This document shows, in pieces, positions 45,255 through 54,375 of a stretch of DNA of 64,000 nucleotides (its first letter is position 1; every line of letters starts with the position of its first letter). Position numbers and translations under genes: made by a program. The DNA is from Bradyrhizobium huanghuaihaiense (GTDB lineage: Bacteria > Pseudomonadota > Alphaproteobacteria > Rhizobiales > Xanthobacteraceae), in the NCBI RefSeq assembly GCF_007830635.1, contig NZ_VLLA01000001.1, forward strand, positions 529,868 to 593,867, in the 5' to 3' direction. Under the pieces are notes generated by a model, which was given only the letters and a program-made list of their open reading frames with translations, was not told the DNA's origin and made no database searches.

Positions 45255-45668
45255 CTACATCCCGCCCATCTTGCAGACGAGCTTCCATTCATCCGCCGTC
45301 ACCGGCTGCACCGACAGGCGCGAATATTTCACCAGCGCCATGTCTTTGAGCTTCTTCTCGGCCTTGACCGCGACCATCGTCACCGGCGTCTTCAAGGGCT
45401 TGTCGGCCTTGATGTCGACGCAGACGAATTTTTCGGTCTTGTCGGTCGGATCAAGGTAGGCCTCCTTGATGATCTCGACGATGCCGACGATCTCCTTGCC
45501 CTCGTTGGAGTGATAGAAGAACGCCTTGTCGCCCTTCTTCATGTTCACGAGGTTCTGGCGCGCGGTATAATTGCGCACGCCGGTCCAGGCCTCGCCCTTG
45601 GCGCCCTTCGCCACCTGCTGGTCCCAGGACCACACCGACGGTTCGGATTTCACCAGCCAGTACGCCAT
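45255..45668 (-). CDS. EVE-domain protein
   Basis: 137 residues. EVE fold (related to YTH and PUA): YWLVKSEPSVWSWDQ, TGVRNYTARQNLVNMKKGDKAFFYHS, EIVGIVEI and VKYSRLSVQPV. The aromatic cage is thought to bind modified bases in nucleic acids. The ATG chosen (45668) is 6 bases after a GAGGA site; another ATG at 45674 overlaps the gpsA stop as ATGA. Last gene of tsaD-gpsA-EVE, with which it is translationally coupled. Confidence 0.9.
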   Translation of the reverse strand: MAYWLVKSEPSVWSWDQQVAKGAKGEAWTGVRNYTARQNLVNMKKGDKAFFYHSNEGKEIVGIVEIIKEAYLDPTDKTEKFVCVDIKADKPLKTPVTMVAVKAEKKLKDMALVKYSRLSVQPVTADEWKLVCKMGGM

Positions 45669-45670
45669 GC

Positions 45671-46651
45671 TCATTCCTCTGCCTTGAAGGGGCGCGTCAA
45701 CAACCCCGAGATCGCGGCGTCGATCGTGCTGCGGCCGCTCAGGATCGACGCGACCGCTTCTGATACCGGCATCTCGATGTTTTGCGAAGCCGCGAGTTCG
45801 ATCAGCACCGGCGCGGTGAACTCGCCTTCGGCTAGCTTGCCGGCGGACGGCTGCTCGCCACGGCCGAGGGCGAGGCCGAGCGCAAAGTTGCGCGATTGCG
45901 GGCTCGCGCAGGTCAGGATCAGATCACCGAGGCCGGACAGGCCGGCGAGTGTCTCGCTGCGCGCGCCGAGCGCGCGGCCTAGGCGCGTCAGCTCGGCAAA
46001 GCCGCGGGTCGTCAGCGCCGCCTGGGCCGAGGCGCCGAGCTTGCGCCCGACCGCAATGCCGACCGCGATCGCCAGCACGTTCTTGGCCGCGCCGCCGATC
46101 TCGACGCCGCGGATGTCGGTGGAGTGATAGGGGCGGAATGTCGGTGAGCCCAGCGCCTGCACCAGGCCGCTCGCCAACACCTCGTCCTTCGCCGCCAATG
46201 TCACCGCCGTCGGCAGGCCGCGTGCGACGTCGTCGGCAAAGCTCGGACCCGACAGAATCGCCGGCTGCGCGTGCGGCGCGGCCTCCGCGATCACGTCGGT
46301 CATGAATTTATGGGTGCCGTGCTCGATGCCCTTGGCGCAGGCGATGATCGGTACCGGCGTCGTGATGTGCGAGGCCAGCATGTTGACCGCGCCGCGCAGA
46401 TGCTGCGCCGGCGTTGCGATCAGCAGCATCTCCGCGTGCGCGGCGACCGCCAGATCGCTCGTCACCACGATCTCCGGCGCGATCCGCACGCCGGGCAATC
46501 GCGGATTGTCGCGTGTCGAGGCGATCCGCGTTGCATGCTCCGCGTTGCGCGCCCACAGCGTGACGCTCCGCCCTGCCCGCGCCGCCACCGTCGCCAGCGC
46601 CGTTCCCCAGGCACCCGCTCCGATCACCGCAACGGATTGGAACGCGGTCAT
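45671..46651 (-). CDS. gpsA: Glycerol-3-phosphate dehydrogenase [NAD(P)+]
   Basis: 326 residues. Makes sn-glycerol 3-phosphate for phospholipids. [20 protein letters not shown] (5-24) is the nucleotide site, [15 protein letters not shown] and [19 protein letters not shown] flank the active site, and [23 protein letters not shown] is a family signature. ATG 46651 lies 2 bases after the tsaD stop, so the genes are coupled. Confidence 0.96.
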   Translation of the reverse strand: MTAFQSVAVIGAGAWGTALATVAARAGRSVTLWARNAEHATRIASTRDNPRLPGVRIAPEIVVTSDLAVAAHAEMLLIATPAQHLRGAVNMLASHITTPVPIIACAKGIEHGTHKFMTDVIAEAAPHAQPAILSGPSFADDVARGLPTAVTLAAKDEVLASGLVQALGSPTFRPYHSTDIRGVEIGGAAKNVLAIAVGIAVGRKLGASAQAALTTRGFAELTRLGRALGARSETLAGLSGLGDLILTCASPQSRNFALGLALGRGEQPSAGKLAEGEFTAPVLIELAASQNIEMPVSEAVASILSGRSTIDAAISGLLTRPFKAEE

Positions 46652-46653
46652 CG

Positions 46654-47727
46654 TCAGTATCCCGCCCGCGTCTTGCCGTAGCCGGCGGGCGCCGTGGCAT
46701 TGGCGTCGAGCAGCCAGCGCGCGCGCGGCTGCGCCTCCATCGTGTCGGTCATGCCCAGCGCGAGGCGCTCGGCGCCGGCCCATGCGATCATCGCGCCATT
46801 GTCGGTGCAGAGCGCCGGCGGCGGCATGATCAATTGCGTCCCCGCCTGCCGCGCGACGTCGTGCAGCGCGCCGCGGATCGCCTGATTGGCAGCGACGCCG
46901 CCGGCGGCCACGAGCGCGCGCGGCGCGCCGAACTGCGCGCGGAAAAGCTTGAGGCCGACGCTGAGCCGGTCGGCGGTTGAATCCAGCACCGCGGCCTGGA
47001 AGCTCGCGCAGAGATCGCTGATGTCCTGCGTCGTGATCTCGGCGAGCCGGCTCGCTTCGGTGCGGACGGCCGTCTTCAATCCGGACAGCGAGAAATTGGC
47101 GTCGGGCCGCCCCTGCATCGGCCGCGGGAAAGCAAAGCGCGTGGCATCGCCGTTTTCCGCCGCGCGCTCGACCTGCGGGCCACCTGGATAAGGCAGGCCC
47201 AGCATCTTCGCGACCTTGTCGAAGGCTTCGCCGATGGCGTCGTCAACGGTGGTGCCGAGCCGCACATACTCGCCGACGCCGGTGACCGCCACGATCTGGG
47301 TATGGCCGCCCGAGGCGAGGAAGAGGCAGTAGGGAAAATCGATTCCGTCGGTGAGGCGCGGCGTCAGCGCATGCGCTTCGAGATGGTTCACCGCGACCAG
47401 CGGCGTGTCATGCACCATCGCGATCGCCTTCGCGGTGGTGAGCCCGACGATGACGCCGCCGATCAGCCCAGGCCCCGCGGCCGCGGCGACGCCGTCGAGC
47501 TGGGCATAGTCGATGCCGGCCTCGTGCATGGCACGGTCGATGATCCCGTCGAGCACGTCGACATGCGCGCGCGCGGCGATCTCCGGCACCACGCCGCCGA
47601 AGCGGGCATGCTCCTCGACCTGCGACCGCACGATGTTGGACAGGATCTTGCCACTGCCGTCAGGCGCGCGCTCGATCACCGCCGCGGCGGTCTCGTCGCA
47701 GGTGGTTTCGATACCCAATACCAGCAT
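46654..47727 (-). CDS. tsaD: tRNA t6A synthase subunit TsaD
   Basis: 357 residues. Kae1/TsaD ASKHA fold, transfers threonylcarbamoyl to A37 of ANN-decoding tRNAs. [17 protein letters not shown], metal-binding H115 and H119 (VNHLEAHAL), [10 protein letters not shown] and [15 protein letters not shown] are present. ATG 47727 gives the canonical N-terminus; the in-frame upstream stretch is rejected. First gene of the tsaD-gpsA-EVE operon, divergent from hemD. Confidence 0.96.
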   Translation of the reverse strand: MLVLGIETTCDETAAAVIERAPDGSGKILSNIVRSQVEEHARFGGVVPEIAARAHVDVLDGIIDRAMHEAGIDYAQLDGVAAAAGPGLIGGVIVGLTTAKAIAMVHDTPLVAVNHLEAHALTPRLTDGIDFPYCLFLASGGHTQIVAVTGVGEYVRLGTTVDDAIGEAFDKVAKMLGLPYPGGPQVERAAENGDATRFAFPRPMQGRPDANFSLSGLKTAVRTEASRLAEITTQDISDLCASFQAAVLDSTADRLSVGLKLFRAQFGAPRALVAAGGVAANQAIRGALHDVARQAGTQLIMPPPALCTDNGAMIAWAGAERLALGMTDTMEAQPRARWLLDANATAPAGYGKTRAGY

Positions 47728-47878
47728 TGGCGAATCGTTATCCAATTTGCGCCCTTGCACTGATCCATAAAGCAGAGTTCTGGTAAGTCCGGTAGCATTC
47801 CGGGGCCAGATTGCGCAATCGTCACGCGCAGCGATCCCGGCGAATGCGTCACCGTCACGCGGTTCGGGAACACACGCG

Positions 47879-48625
47879 ATGTCCATTCTTGTCACACGGC
47901 CGCATCCCGACAATGAGGCGACAGCGGACAATCTGCGCGCGCGGGGGCATGTGGTGCTGCTCGCGCCGGTGCTCAAGTTCGAGCCCGTCGCCTTCCATGA
48001 CGAGGGTGAAGCGGGCTATGGCGCCGTCATCGTCACGTCGGCCAATGCGATCCGCGCCGTCGCGCCGCAATTGCGGGACCTCGGCCTTTTGGAGCTGCCG
48101 CTGTTCGCGGTCGGCGAGCACACAGCGTCTGCTGCGCTTGACGCCGGCTTTGGCGAGGTCATCGTCGCCGGCGGCGATGCTGCGGCCCTACGCGACAAGG
48201 TCGTGCAAAGCGCACGCGACAAGGTGCTGAAGAAGAAAAGCACGCTGCTCTATCTTGCCGGCGCGGATCTGTCGCGCGATCTCGGCGGAGAGCTTGGTGC
48301 GGAAGGATTCAACGTGGTGACGCAGACCACCTATCGCATGGCGCCGGTCAAGCATCTGCCGCGCGAGGTCTGCGAGGGCTTTGCCGCCCACGGGGTCGAG
48401 GCGGTGCTGCACTACTCCCGGCGCAGCGCGCGGGCGTTCCTGGACGCAGCGCGGGACGAAGGCGTCGAAATTTCGGCGCTGGCGATCCCGCAATGCTGCC
48501 TGTCCGAGACGGTCGCCGGCGTGCTGCGCGATGCCGGTGCGTCGCAGGTTCTGGTAGCCGCGACGCCGGACGAAAATGCCTTATTTGACACCTTGGAGCG
48601 TGCTTTGCGTACCCGTTTGGCGTAA
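47879..48625 (+). CDS. hemD: Uroporphyrinogen-III synthase
   Basis: 248 residues. Closes and inverts ring D of hydroxymethylbilane. Two similar domains: [22 protein letters not shown] with [13 protein letters not shown], and [19 protein letters not shown] (normally TS in place of YS). HemD sequences vary greatly, and the fold marks plus position support the call. The usual neighbour hemC, which makes its substrate, is absent from the 151-base gap to tsaD. Leads hemD-Mic60-hemY. Confidence 0.9.
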   Translation: MSILVTRPHPDNEATADNLRARGHVVLLAPVLKFEPVAFHDEGEAGYGAVIVTSANAIRAVAPQLRDLGLLELPLFAVGEHTASAALDAGFGEVIVAGGDAAALRDKVVQSARDKVLKKKSTLLYLAGADLSRDLGGELGAEGFNVVTQTTYRMAPVKHLPREVCEGFAAHGVEAVLHYSRRSARAFLDAARDEGVEISALAIPQCCLSETVAGVLRDAGASQVLVAATPDENALFDTLERALRTRLA

Positions 48626-48715
48626 GAGGTCGGGCCGAATCCGGCGCGATCGGGTCCGTTTAAGGATCTAATGCCAGGATCTGTGCAAGGTATGGAAGTG
48701 TGAGGAACCGTCACG

Positions 48716-49933
48716 ATGGCCGACGACAAGCCTGAAGACGCAGGATTGGCTCCCGACACCGGTCGTGCCAAGCGCACCCCGCCCACCATCGACCTCGAGG
48801 CAACCGAAGTCTCGACCCAGCCGCAGGAGCTGGCGGGCGAGCCCGAGGCTCAGCCGGCGGCCGAGCAGGCCGCGCCTGAGCAGGAAAAGGTCGAGGAGAC
48901 CAAGCCCGAGCCTCAACCCGAGTCAGCCGAGGAGCAGCCTTCCATTGCGCCCGCGTCCGCTTCGCGGTCGATGTCCCCCTGGGTCATTGCACCGTTTTCC
49001 GGTGCGGCGGCGGCAGCGCTCGTGATCGGGGTCGGCTGGATGCTGGGCTGGCCCGCAGTGCAGGCGCCGCCGGCCGCGCCGCAAGTCACGAGCGCGACGG
49101 TCGATGCTTTGAGTGGTCGCGTCGCCGCGGTCGAGGGCAAGGCCGGCAAGCCCGTCGCCGATCCGGCCATGGCCGCGCGGATCGACGCGCTGGAGAAATC
49201 GGCGAGCGCGCTGCGCAGCGACATCGCCAATCTACGCGCGCAGTCCGACAAGACCGCGAGCGCGCTGAACGATAGCAAATCCGCGCCGCGTACCGCTGCG
49301 CCCGATGTTGCCGCGCTCGCCGACCGCATCACGCAGCTCGAGCGCGCCAGCAAGACCGAACGCGCCGAGCTCGCGCAGCAAGGCGAGAAGATCGCCGACG
49401 CAAAAGTGATGGATGACAAGCCGCTGCGCTTTGTGGTGGCTGCGACCCTGCTCGATGTCGCCGTTCGCCATGGCGATCCCTACCAGTCGCAGCTGTCCGC
49501 GGCGCGGTCGCTCGCCGCCAAGCCTGACATGCTGAAGCCGCTCGATGCGTTCGCATCGTCGGGCATCCCGACCCCGGTCGCGCTGAGCCGCGAGCTGCTC
49601 GCCATCGTGCCGAAATTGTCGCCGCCGGCGGAAGCCCCGGCCGCGAATGTCGGCATCGTCGAGCGCCTGCAGGCAGGCGCGTCGAAACTCGTACGCATCG
49701 AGCGCACCGACGGCGTCGGCAACGATCGCGGCGCCATCGTCGCCCGGGTGACGGCCGCGGCGCTGCGCAACGATTTCGTGGAGGCGCGGCGGGAGCTGAA
49801 GACGCTGCCAGAGGCCGATCGGGCGCCGGCGCAGGCCTGGCTCGAGAAGGCCGATGCCCGCGACGCCGCGCTCGCCGCGTCCCGCAAATTCGCCGACGAT
49901 GCCATGGCGGATCTCGCCAAATCTGCTCAATAA
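48716..49933 (+). CDS. Mic60/mitofilin-like inner membrane protein
   Basis: 405 residues. A disordered, Glu/Pro-rich N-terminus (1-85), one membrane helix (about 89-112), a long coiled coil (about 125-225) and the C-terminal mitofilin block (about 230-400; KPLRFVVAATLLDVAVRHGDPYQSQLSAARSLA, VARVTAAALRNDFVEARRELKTLP). This is the alphaproteobacterial homolog of Mic60, which shapes intracytoplasmic membranes and cristae. GAGGAA site. Located between hemD and hemY as in other alphaproteobacteria. Confidence 0.93.
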   Translation: MADDKPEDAGLAPDTGRAKRTPPTIDLEATEVSTQPQELAGEPEAQPAAEQAAPEQEKVEETKPEPQPESAEEQPSIAPASASRSMSPWVIAPFSGAAAAALVIGVGWMLGWPAVQAPPAAPQVTSATVDALSGRVAAVEGKAGKPVADPAMAARIDALEKSASALRSDIANLRAQSDKTASALNDSKSAPRTAAPDVAALADRITQLERASKTERAELAQQGEKIADAKVMDDKPLRFVVAATLLDVAVRHGDPYQSQLSAARSLAAKPDMLKPLDAFASSGIPTPVALSRELLAIVPKLSPPAEAPAANVGIVERLQAGASKLVRIERTDGVGNDRGAIVARVTAAALRNDFVEARRELKTLPEADRAPAQAWLEKADARDAALAASRKFADDAMADLAKSAQ

Positions 49934-49969
49934 GATTCGCGCAACAATCAGCGCGTAATAGGGATCGCC

Positions 49970-51784
49970 ATGCTTCGCATCGTCCTTTTCCTTGTCCTGA
50001 TTGCACTGGCGGCGGGCGGCGCCGCCTGGGTTGCCGACCAACCTGGCGATCTCGTCCTGACCGCGGGTGGTTTCCGCGCGTCTACGACGTTGCCCAGGTT
50101 CGTGTTCTTGCTCGGCCTCTTTGCCGCGGCCGTCGTGCTGGTCTGGAGCATCCTGACCACGATCTGGCGCACGCCGGGCCGCATGCGCCGCCGTCGTCAC
50201 GAGAAGCGTCACGCGCGCGGCCGCCACGCCATCACCCACGGCCTGCTCGCGATCGGTCACGGCGACACCGCGCTCGCTCGGCGTCACGCCGAGGCGGCGC
50301 GGCGCCACGCGCCGAACGATCCGCTCGCGCTGCTGCTGCATGCGCAATCGGCCCAGCTCGAGGGCAAGCGCGACGAAGCGCAGCGCGTCTTCCGCGCCAT
50401 GGCCGAGCGCGAGGATACGCGCCTGCTCGGCCTGCGCGGCCTGTTCATCGAGGCGCAGCGCGCCGACGATGCGGTCGGCGCCGTGATGATCGCGGAGGAA
50501 GCGATCAAGCTGTCGCCGTCCTCGACCTGGGCCTCGCATGCGGTGCTCGGCTTCCGCTGCGCGCGCGGCGACTGGAGCGGTGCGCTCGCGATCCTCGATT
50601 CGAATCTGTCCGCCGGCCTGATCGACAAGCCGGCCTATCGCCGCCAGCGCGGTGTGCTGCTCACGGCGCGCGCGCTTGAATTGGAAAAGATGGACCGCGA
50701 CGTCGCGCGCGAGAGCGTGATGGATGCGATCAAGCTCGCGCCGACCCTGGTGCCGGCCGCAGTGCTCGCCGCAAAATTCGAGAGCGAGGCGCATCAGGTC
50801 CGCCGCGCCATGAAGCTGGTCGAGACCGCCTGGCTCGCCAATCCGCATCCCGATCTTGCGGATGCTTATGCGCATGTGAAGCTCGGCGATTCCGCGCGGC
50901 AGCGCCTGCAGCGGGTCGAGACGCTCGCGGCCAAGACGGCTGCCGACAAGCCCGGCCATGTCGAGGGCCAGCTCGCGATCGCGCGCGCGGCGATCGATGC
51001 CACGGAGTTCGCCCGCGCACGCCAGGTGCTCGCGCCCTATATCAACGATCCGACCCAGCGCGTGGCGCTGTTGATGGCCGAGATCGAGCGCGCCGAGCAC
51101 GGCGATAGCGGCCGTGCCCGCGCCTGGACCCTGCGCGCGGTGCGCGCCCGCCACGATCCGGCCTGGACCGCGGACGGCTATGTCAGCGACCGCTGGCGCC
51201 CGGTCTCCCCGGTCACCGGCCGGCTCGACGCCTTCCAGTGGCAGACGCCGGTCGCCAGCCTGCCCTCGGACAAGGCGACCACGATCGAATCCTCGGCCTT
51301 CGAGGAGGCCATGCTGGCCGCCCCGCCGCCAAAGCGGGTGACGGCGGCTCAGAGCGAGAGCCCGGTGGAACCGGTCGTGACAGGTCCGGCCCCGGCCCCC
51401 GCCGCTCAGGACAATTCACCCCCCGAGACCAAGGAAACCGCCAAGGAAACGGCCGAGGAAACGGCCGAGGAAACGGTCAAGGAAGCCGTCACGGAAACCG
51501 CCACGGACGAACCGGCGGTGGCACCTGCCGAGCCGGTCAAACCGGCCCCCGACCCGGCCGAATCATCGCCGCCGGCGGCAACGCCGGTGTTCCGGACCCG
51601 CGCCGATCTCGGCAAGCCCGCCCCGATCCCCGCCGTCATCCCGATCGTCCGCGCGCCCGACGATCCCGGGATCGATGATGAGGGCCCGAGCGATGAATTT
51701 ACGGAACAAATCGGCACGCCCAAGCCCGATGCAAAGGCCCAGGCCGGCGGCTGGCGCGGATTCTGGTCCCGCTGGGGCGCGTGA
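49970..51784 (+). CDS. hemY: HemY N-terminal domain protein
   Basis: 604 residues. Two membrane helices (3-21 and about 42-66, MLRIVLFLVLIALAAGGAAW; FVFLLGLFAAAVVLVWSI) are the HemY_N signature, then a TPR-rich periplasmic or cytoplasmic region (about 80-420). It is not the Bacillus protoporphyrinogen oxidase of the same name. The role in haem synthesis is genetic and unclear. A Pro/Glu-rich tail (about 455-590) includes six copies of a 12-base repeat. Third gene of the run; the tRNA-Thr follows 99 bases later. Confidence 0.92.
   Translation: MLRIVLFLVLIALAAGGAAWVADQPGDLVLTAGGFRASTTLPRFVFLLGLFAAAVVLVWSILTTIWRTPGRMRRRRHEKRHARGRHAITHGLLAIGHGDTALARRHAEAARRHAPNDPLALLLHAQSAQLEGKRDEAQRVFRAMAEREDTRLLGLRGLFIEAQRADDAVGAVMIAEEAIKLSPSSTWASHAVLGFRCARGDWSGALAILDSNLSAGLIDKPAYRRQRGVLLTARALELEKMDRDVARESVMDAIKLAPTLVPAAVLAAKFESEAHQVRRAMKLVETAWLANPHPDLADAYAHVKLGDSARQRLQRVETLAAKTAADKPGHVEGQLAIARAAIDATEFARARQVLAPYINDPTQRVALLMAEIERAEHGDSGRARAWTLRAVRARHDPAWTADGYVSDRWRPVSPVTGRLDAFQWQTPVASLPSDKATTIESSAFEEAMLAAPPPKRVTAAQSESPVEPVVTGPAPAPAAQDNSPPETKETAKETAEETAEETVKEAVTETATDEPAVAPAEPVKPAPDPAESSPPAATPVFRTRADLGKPAPIPAVIPIVRAPDDPGIDDEGPSDEFTEQIGTPKPDAKAQAGGWRGFWSRWGA
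51434..51505 (+). repeat. Six 12-base repeats within hemY
   Basis: Units of GAAACGGCCGAG type encode repeating tetrapeptides ETAK, ETAE, ETAE, ETVK, EAVT and ETAT in the hemY tail. Two central units are identical at the DNA level. As 12 is a multiple of three, gain or loss of units keeps the frame. Confidence 0.85.
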
Positions 51785-51883
51785 GGCGCATTTCGGCCCC
51801 CGCTTGTCCTTGCCAATTCGGGCCACGCCCGATATCAGGAGCGCGCGTATCGGGACCGGCATCGCTTTGGTCCCGGCAGAGCT

Positions 51884-51959
51884 GCCGCAATAGCTCAGTC
51901 GGTAGAGCACGTCATTCGTAATGACGGGGTCGGGGGTTCGAATCCCTCTTGCGGCACCA
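51884..51959 (+). tRNA. tRNA-Thr (CGT)
   Basis: Cloverleaf: acceptor GCCGCAA/TTGCGGC, D arm GCTC-AGTCGGTA-GAGC, anticodon stem CGTCA/TGACG with loop TTCGTAA (anticodon CGT at 51917-51919), T loop TTCGAAT, CCA encoded. It reads ACG threonine codons. Confidence 0.97.
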
Positions 51960-52117
51960 GCGCCTTGTTTCATCAGACCGCCATGAAAACGTATGCCGAC
52001 GGCAGCCGGCTCGCATGACCGCGCGTTGCACGCGGCCCCATGTTTGCGTGGCGTGTGCCACATAACCTCGCGCCCGCCCCGGAATGTCCCGGTCACGCCG
52101 AACACGGGGAGATTCAC

Positions 52118-52204
52118 ATGCGCAAAATCATTCTGGTCGCCGCCATGGCCCTGGCTTCTGCATCTGCCCATGCTGGCGACCGCAGCCACGGCATCTATTG
52201 GTAG
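52118..52204 (+). CDS. Tiny exported peptide, 28 codons
   Basis: MRKIILVAAMALASASAHA then GDRSHGIYW and a TAG stop. The first 19 residues form a textbook signal peptide (KK-like positive start, hydrophobic core, AHA cleavage site), leaving a nine-residue mature peptide. GGGGAGA lies 6 bases before the ATG. A palindrome GTGGC-gtgt-GCCAC (52048-52061) sits about 57 bases upstream. No known family is recognised. It is too short for default gene callers. A terminator-like hairpin follows. It could also be a leader peptide, but no gene follows on this strand for 1.4 kb. Confidence 0.6.
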   Translation: MRKIILVAAMALASASAHAGDRSHGIYW

Positions 52205-52221
52205 GCACTTCCTCCCCTTCC

Positions 52222-52252
52222 AAAAGCAAATGGCCGGGCAGAGCCCGGCCAT
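52222..52252 (-). terminator. Terminator hairpin, mainly for the deacetylase
   Basis: Perfect 10-bp stem ATGGCCGGGC/GCCCGGCCAT with a 3-base loop (52230-52252). On the minus strand TTGCTTTT follows, 28 bases past the deacetylase stop. It may also end the small-peptide transcript from the other side. Confidence 0.75.
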
Positions 52253-52279
52253 GATGTCTTGAGGACGTGCTTCGGCCGC

Positions 52280-53341
52280 CTATTGCGAGACCGTCTGCAC
52301 CACGCTTCCGATCGGACGCGTGTTCGTGCCCGCCGTCGGCACCTTCATGTCCTTCATCAGCGCCTCGTCATATTCCGGCAGCGTCTGGAACGTCGTCTTG
52401 GCCTTCATCTGCACGACCTTGTAACCACCGGCCTTGAGCCGTGCCAGCAGCGCCGGCATGGCTTCGCCGGTGTGCTTCTGGAAGTCGTGCATCAGGATGA
52501 TGCCCTTGCCGAGCTTGTCGAGCCTGGTCATCACGGTCTCGACGATTTTCTCCGGCGTCGCGCCCTTCCTGAAGTCGAAGGAGTCGATGTCGGTCGAGAA
52601 CATCGCGACGTTGCGGGTGCCGAAATAGGTCACCATTGCCGGATTGTGCTGAAGCTGCGGGAAGCGGAAGAACGGTGCCGGATTGGTGCCGAGCGCGAAC
52701 CGCACCGCGCTAAAGCCCTTCTCGACCTCGTCCTTGACCTGCTGCTCCGTCATCTTCTTGCTGTTCAGGTTGACATGCGACCAGGTGTGCGTGCCGACCG
52801 TGTGGCCCTGGGCGAGCACCTGGCGCAGGATTTCCGGATGGTAGGTCGCGTGCTTGCCGACCGAGAAGAACAGGCCCTTGGTGCATTCATCTGCGAGCGC
52901 CTTCAGCACCGCGGGCGTGTTGACCGGCCACGGACCGTCGTCGAAGGTCAGCACGACCTCCTTGTCGGTCAGGAAGTCGAACTGCTTGAAATGCTCGAAG
53001 CCGAAACCCGGACCGCCTGTCGTGTCGATCTCGACCACGCGGGATACGCCCAGCGCGTTCGGATTGGCGCAGGCCTGCTTCGGCTGAACTGGCGCGACCG
53101 GTGCGGGCGCAGGCGCGGGTGCCTGGGCAACGGCCGTCGGCTTCGCCGCGATCGTCGCAGTGGTCGCGACGTCGTCCTTGGCGGCGATTTTCGCCTGTGC
53201 CGGCAATGGGTCGGCGGCACGGGCGGCAACTGTCTTGGGGGCGCCCTGATCGGCGCTTGCGGAATAATAAAACCAACCGCCGGCGGCGATCACGACCGCC
53301 GCAACTACACTGGCCAGCATCAGGCCCAACGCATTACGCAT
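52280..53341 (-). CDS. Polysaccharide deacetylase (NodB domain)
   Basis: 353 residues. Signal anchor (about 5-27), an Ala/Pro-rich spacer (30-88), then a NodB domain: LTFDDGP with catalytic D134 and metal D135, metal ligands H185 and H189 in THTWSH, and FFRFPQLQ. IILMHDFQKHTGEAM is motif 4-5. It removes acetyl groups from a surface or wall polysaccharide. ATG 53341 is preferred to a TTG five codons upstream. Confidence 0.92.
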   Translation of the reverse strand: MRNALGLMLASVVAAVVIAAGGWFYYSASADQGAPKTVAARAADPLPAQAKIAAKDDVATTATIAAKPTAVAQAPAPAPAPVAPVQPKQACANPNALGVSRVVEIDTTGGPGFGFEHFKQFDFLTDKEVVLTFDDGPWPVNTPAVLKALADECTKGLFFSVGKHATYHPEILRQVLAQGHTVGTHTWSHVNLNSKKMTEQQVKDEVEKGFSAVRFALGTNPAPFFRFPQLQHNPAMVTYFGTRNVAMFSTDIDSFDFRKGATPEKIVETVMTRLDKLGKGIILMHDFQKHTGEAMPALLARLKAGGYKVVQMKAKTTFQTLPEYDEALMKDMKVPTAGTNTRPIGSVVQTVSQ

Positions 53342-53593
53342 CGCTACTCTTTCCAATTACGCAACCAAACCGGCGGAATTTCCCGCGCGACGAGCCATTA
53401 ATGCGAAGGAACAGTTAACGTGACACCAACACGACGGCGGATGCGGAGGAATTTCAGCGAGGTGCGCCAAAGTGACCGAGGTCACAGAAGGCGGGGCTGT
53501 CGTGACCGTCATCACAGTGGAAACGGTTTTGCCGGAGCATCGTAGTTCCCATTAACAACGGGCCCGCTATGGCGGCGCCAATGGGAGCTTCAA

Positions 53594-53902
53594 ATGACCA
53601 CGTCGTTCTCTACCAAGTCCCTGAGTAGCAAGATCCGCGATACCGGCCTGGCTCTGGGCTTTGCCACCCTCGTCTCGATCGTCTCGACCACCTCGAGCTT
53701 CGCCTTCACGGCCGAAGCGCAGCAGATGTGCACCGGCGATGCCTTCCGCCTGTGCTCGTCGGAGATCCCCAACATACCGAAGATCACCGCGTGCATGATC
53801 AAGCATCGCTCGGATCTGAGCGCCGGCTGCCGCGCAGTGATGGACAAGGACTTCGCCAAGGGCGCCTCACGCAAGGTCGCTGACGCGCAGGACAAACAGT
53901 AA
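53594..53902 (+). CDS. Small exported Cys-rich protein (GLG1-like repeat)
   Basis: 102 residues. Signal peptide to SFA-FT (about 37), then one Cys-rich unit: MCTGDAFRLCSSEIPNI..., ITACMIKHRSDLSAGCRAVM, with four Cys in a C-x7-C-x12-C-x10-C pattern. This matches the eukaryotic Golgi GLG1/MG-160 cysteine-rich repeat, seen in bacterial secreted proteins of unknown role. GGGAG site before ATG. The small protein at 54070 is a paralog. Confidence 0.85.
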   Translation: MTTSFSTKSLSSKIRDTGLALGFATLVSIVSTTSSFAFTAEAQQMCTGDAFRLCSSEIPNIPKITACMIKHRSDLSAGCRAVMDKDFAKGASRKVADAQDKQ

Positions 53903-54069
53903 GAGCAGCACTGCGATCGTTGCGTCGGTTAGCTCCCCTCGCGATGCGCCCCGGCGTCAAGCCGGGGCCACGCGGCGGTGTCATGCAGCCTGCCAATAAA
54001 GCCGTTGCGGCTCAGGGATCGTCGCACTAGCTTCGCCCGCACATTCTTCCGGGTAAGAGGCATTACGCG

Positions 54070-54285
54070 ATGACCAGATTTCTTTTCGTTATTTCCTTGC
54101 TCTTGTGCGCGACCGCCGCGTCCGCGCAACAGCAGCCCGGACACGACGCCTGTGCGCGCGATGTCAGCCGCTTCTGCCGCGCCGTGATGAATAATGGCGA
54201 TGGCGCCGTGCTCGCCTGCCTCAAGCAGAACCGCACCCGCCTCAGCAAGGCCTGCGACAAGGTGCTGACGGAGCACGGGCAGTAG
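54070..54285 (+). CDS. Small exported Cys-rich protein, paralog
   Basis: 71 residues. Signal peptide (1-19, ASA-QQ) and one Cys-rich unit: ACARDVSRFCRAVMNNGDGAVLACLKQNRTRLSKACDKVL, with the same four-Cys layout as the gene at 53594 (C-x7-C, C-x10-C). AAGAGG site. Function unknown. A GC hairpin (CCCCGGC/GCCGGGG, 53949-53967) lies between the two genes. A family B repeat follows. Confidence 0.85.
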   Translation: MTRFLFVISLLLCATAASAQQQPGHDACARDVSRFCRAVMNNGDGAVLACLKQNRTRLSKACDKVLTEHGQ

Positions 54286-54292
54286 TGATTCC

Positions 54293-54363
54293 CGTAGCCC
54301 GGATGAGCGTAGCGATATCCGGGACTCCTGACCCCGCATATCGCTTCGCTCATGCGGGCTACG
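54293..54363. repeat. Intergenic inverted repeat, family B
   Basis: Arms CGTAGCCCGGATGAGCGTAG and GCTTCGCTCATGCGGGCTACG around a short core. It lies between the convergent Cys-rich and MFS genes, 8 bases after the former's stop. Confidence 0.88.
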
Positions 54364-54375
54364 GACTGAGATAAC

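Noticed and set aside
53519..53550. EcfG-like promoter (GGAAA-N17-CGTA) before the Cys-rich gene
   Set aside because: Two mismatches to GGAAC-N16/17-CGTT in nine conserved positions; suggestive only.
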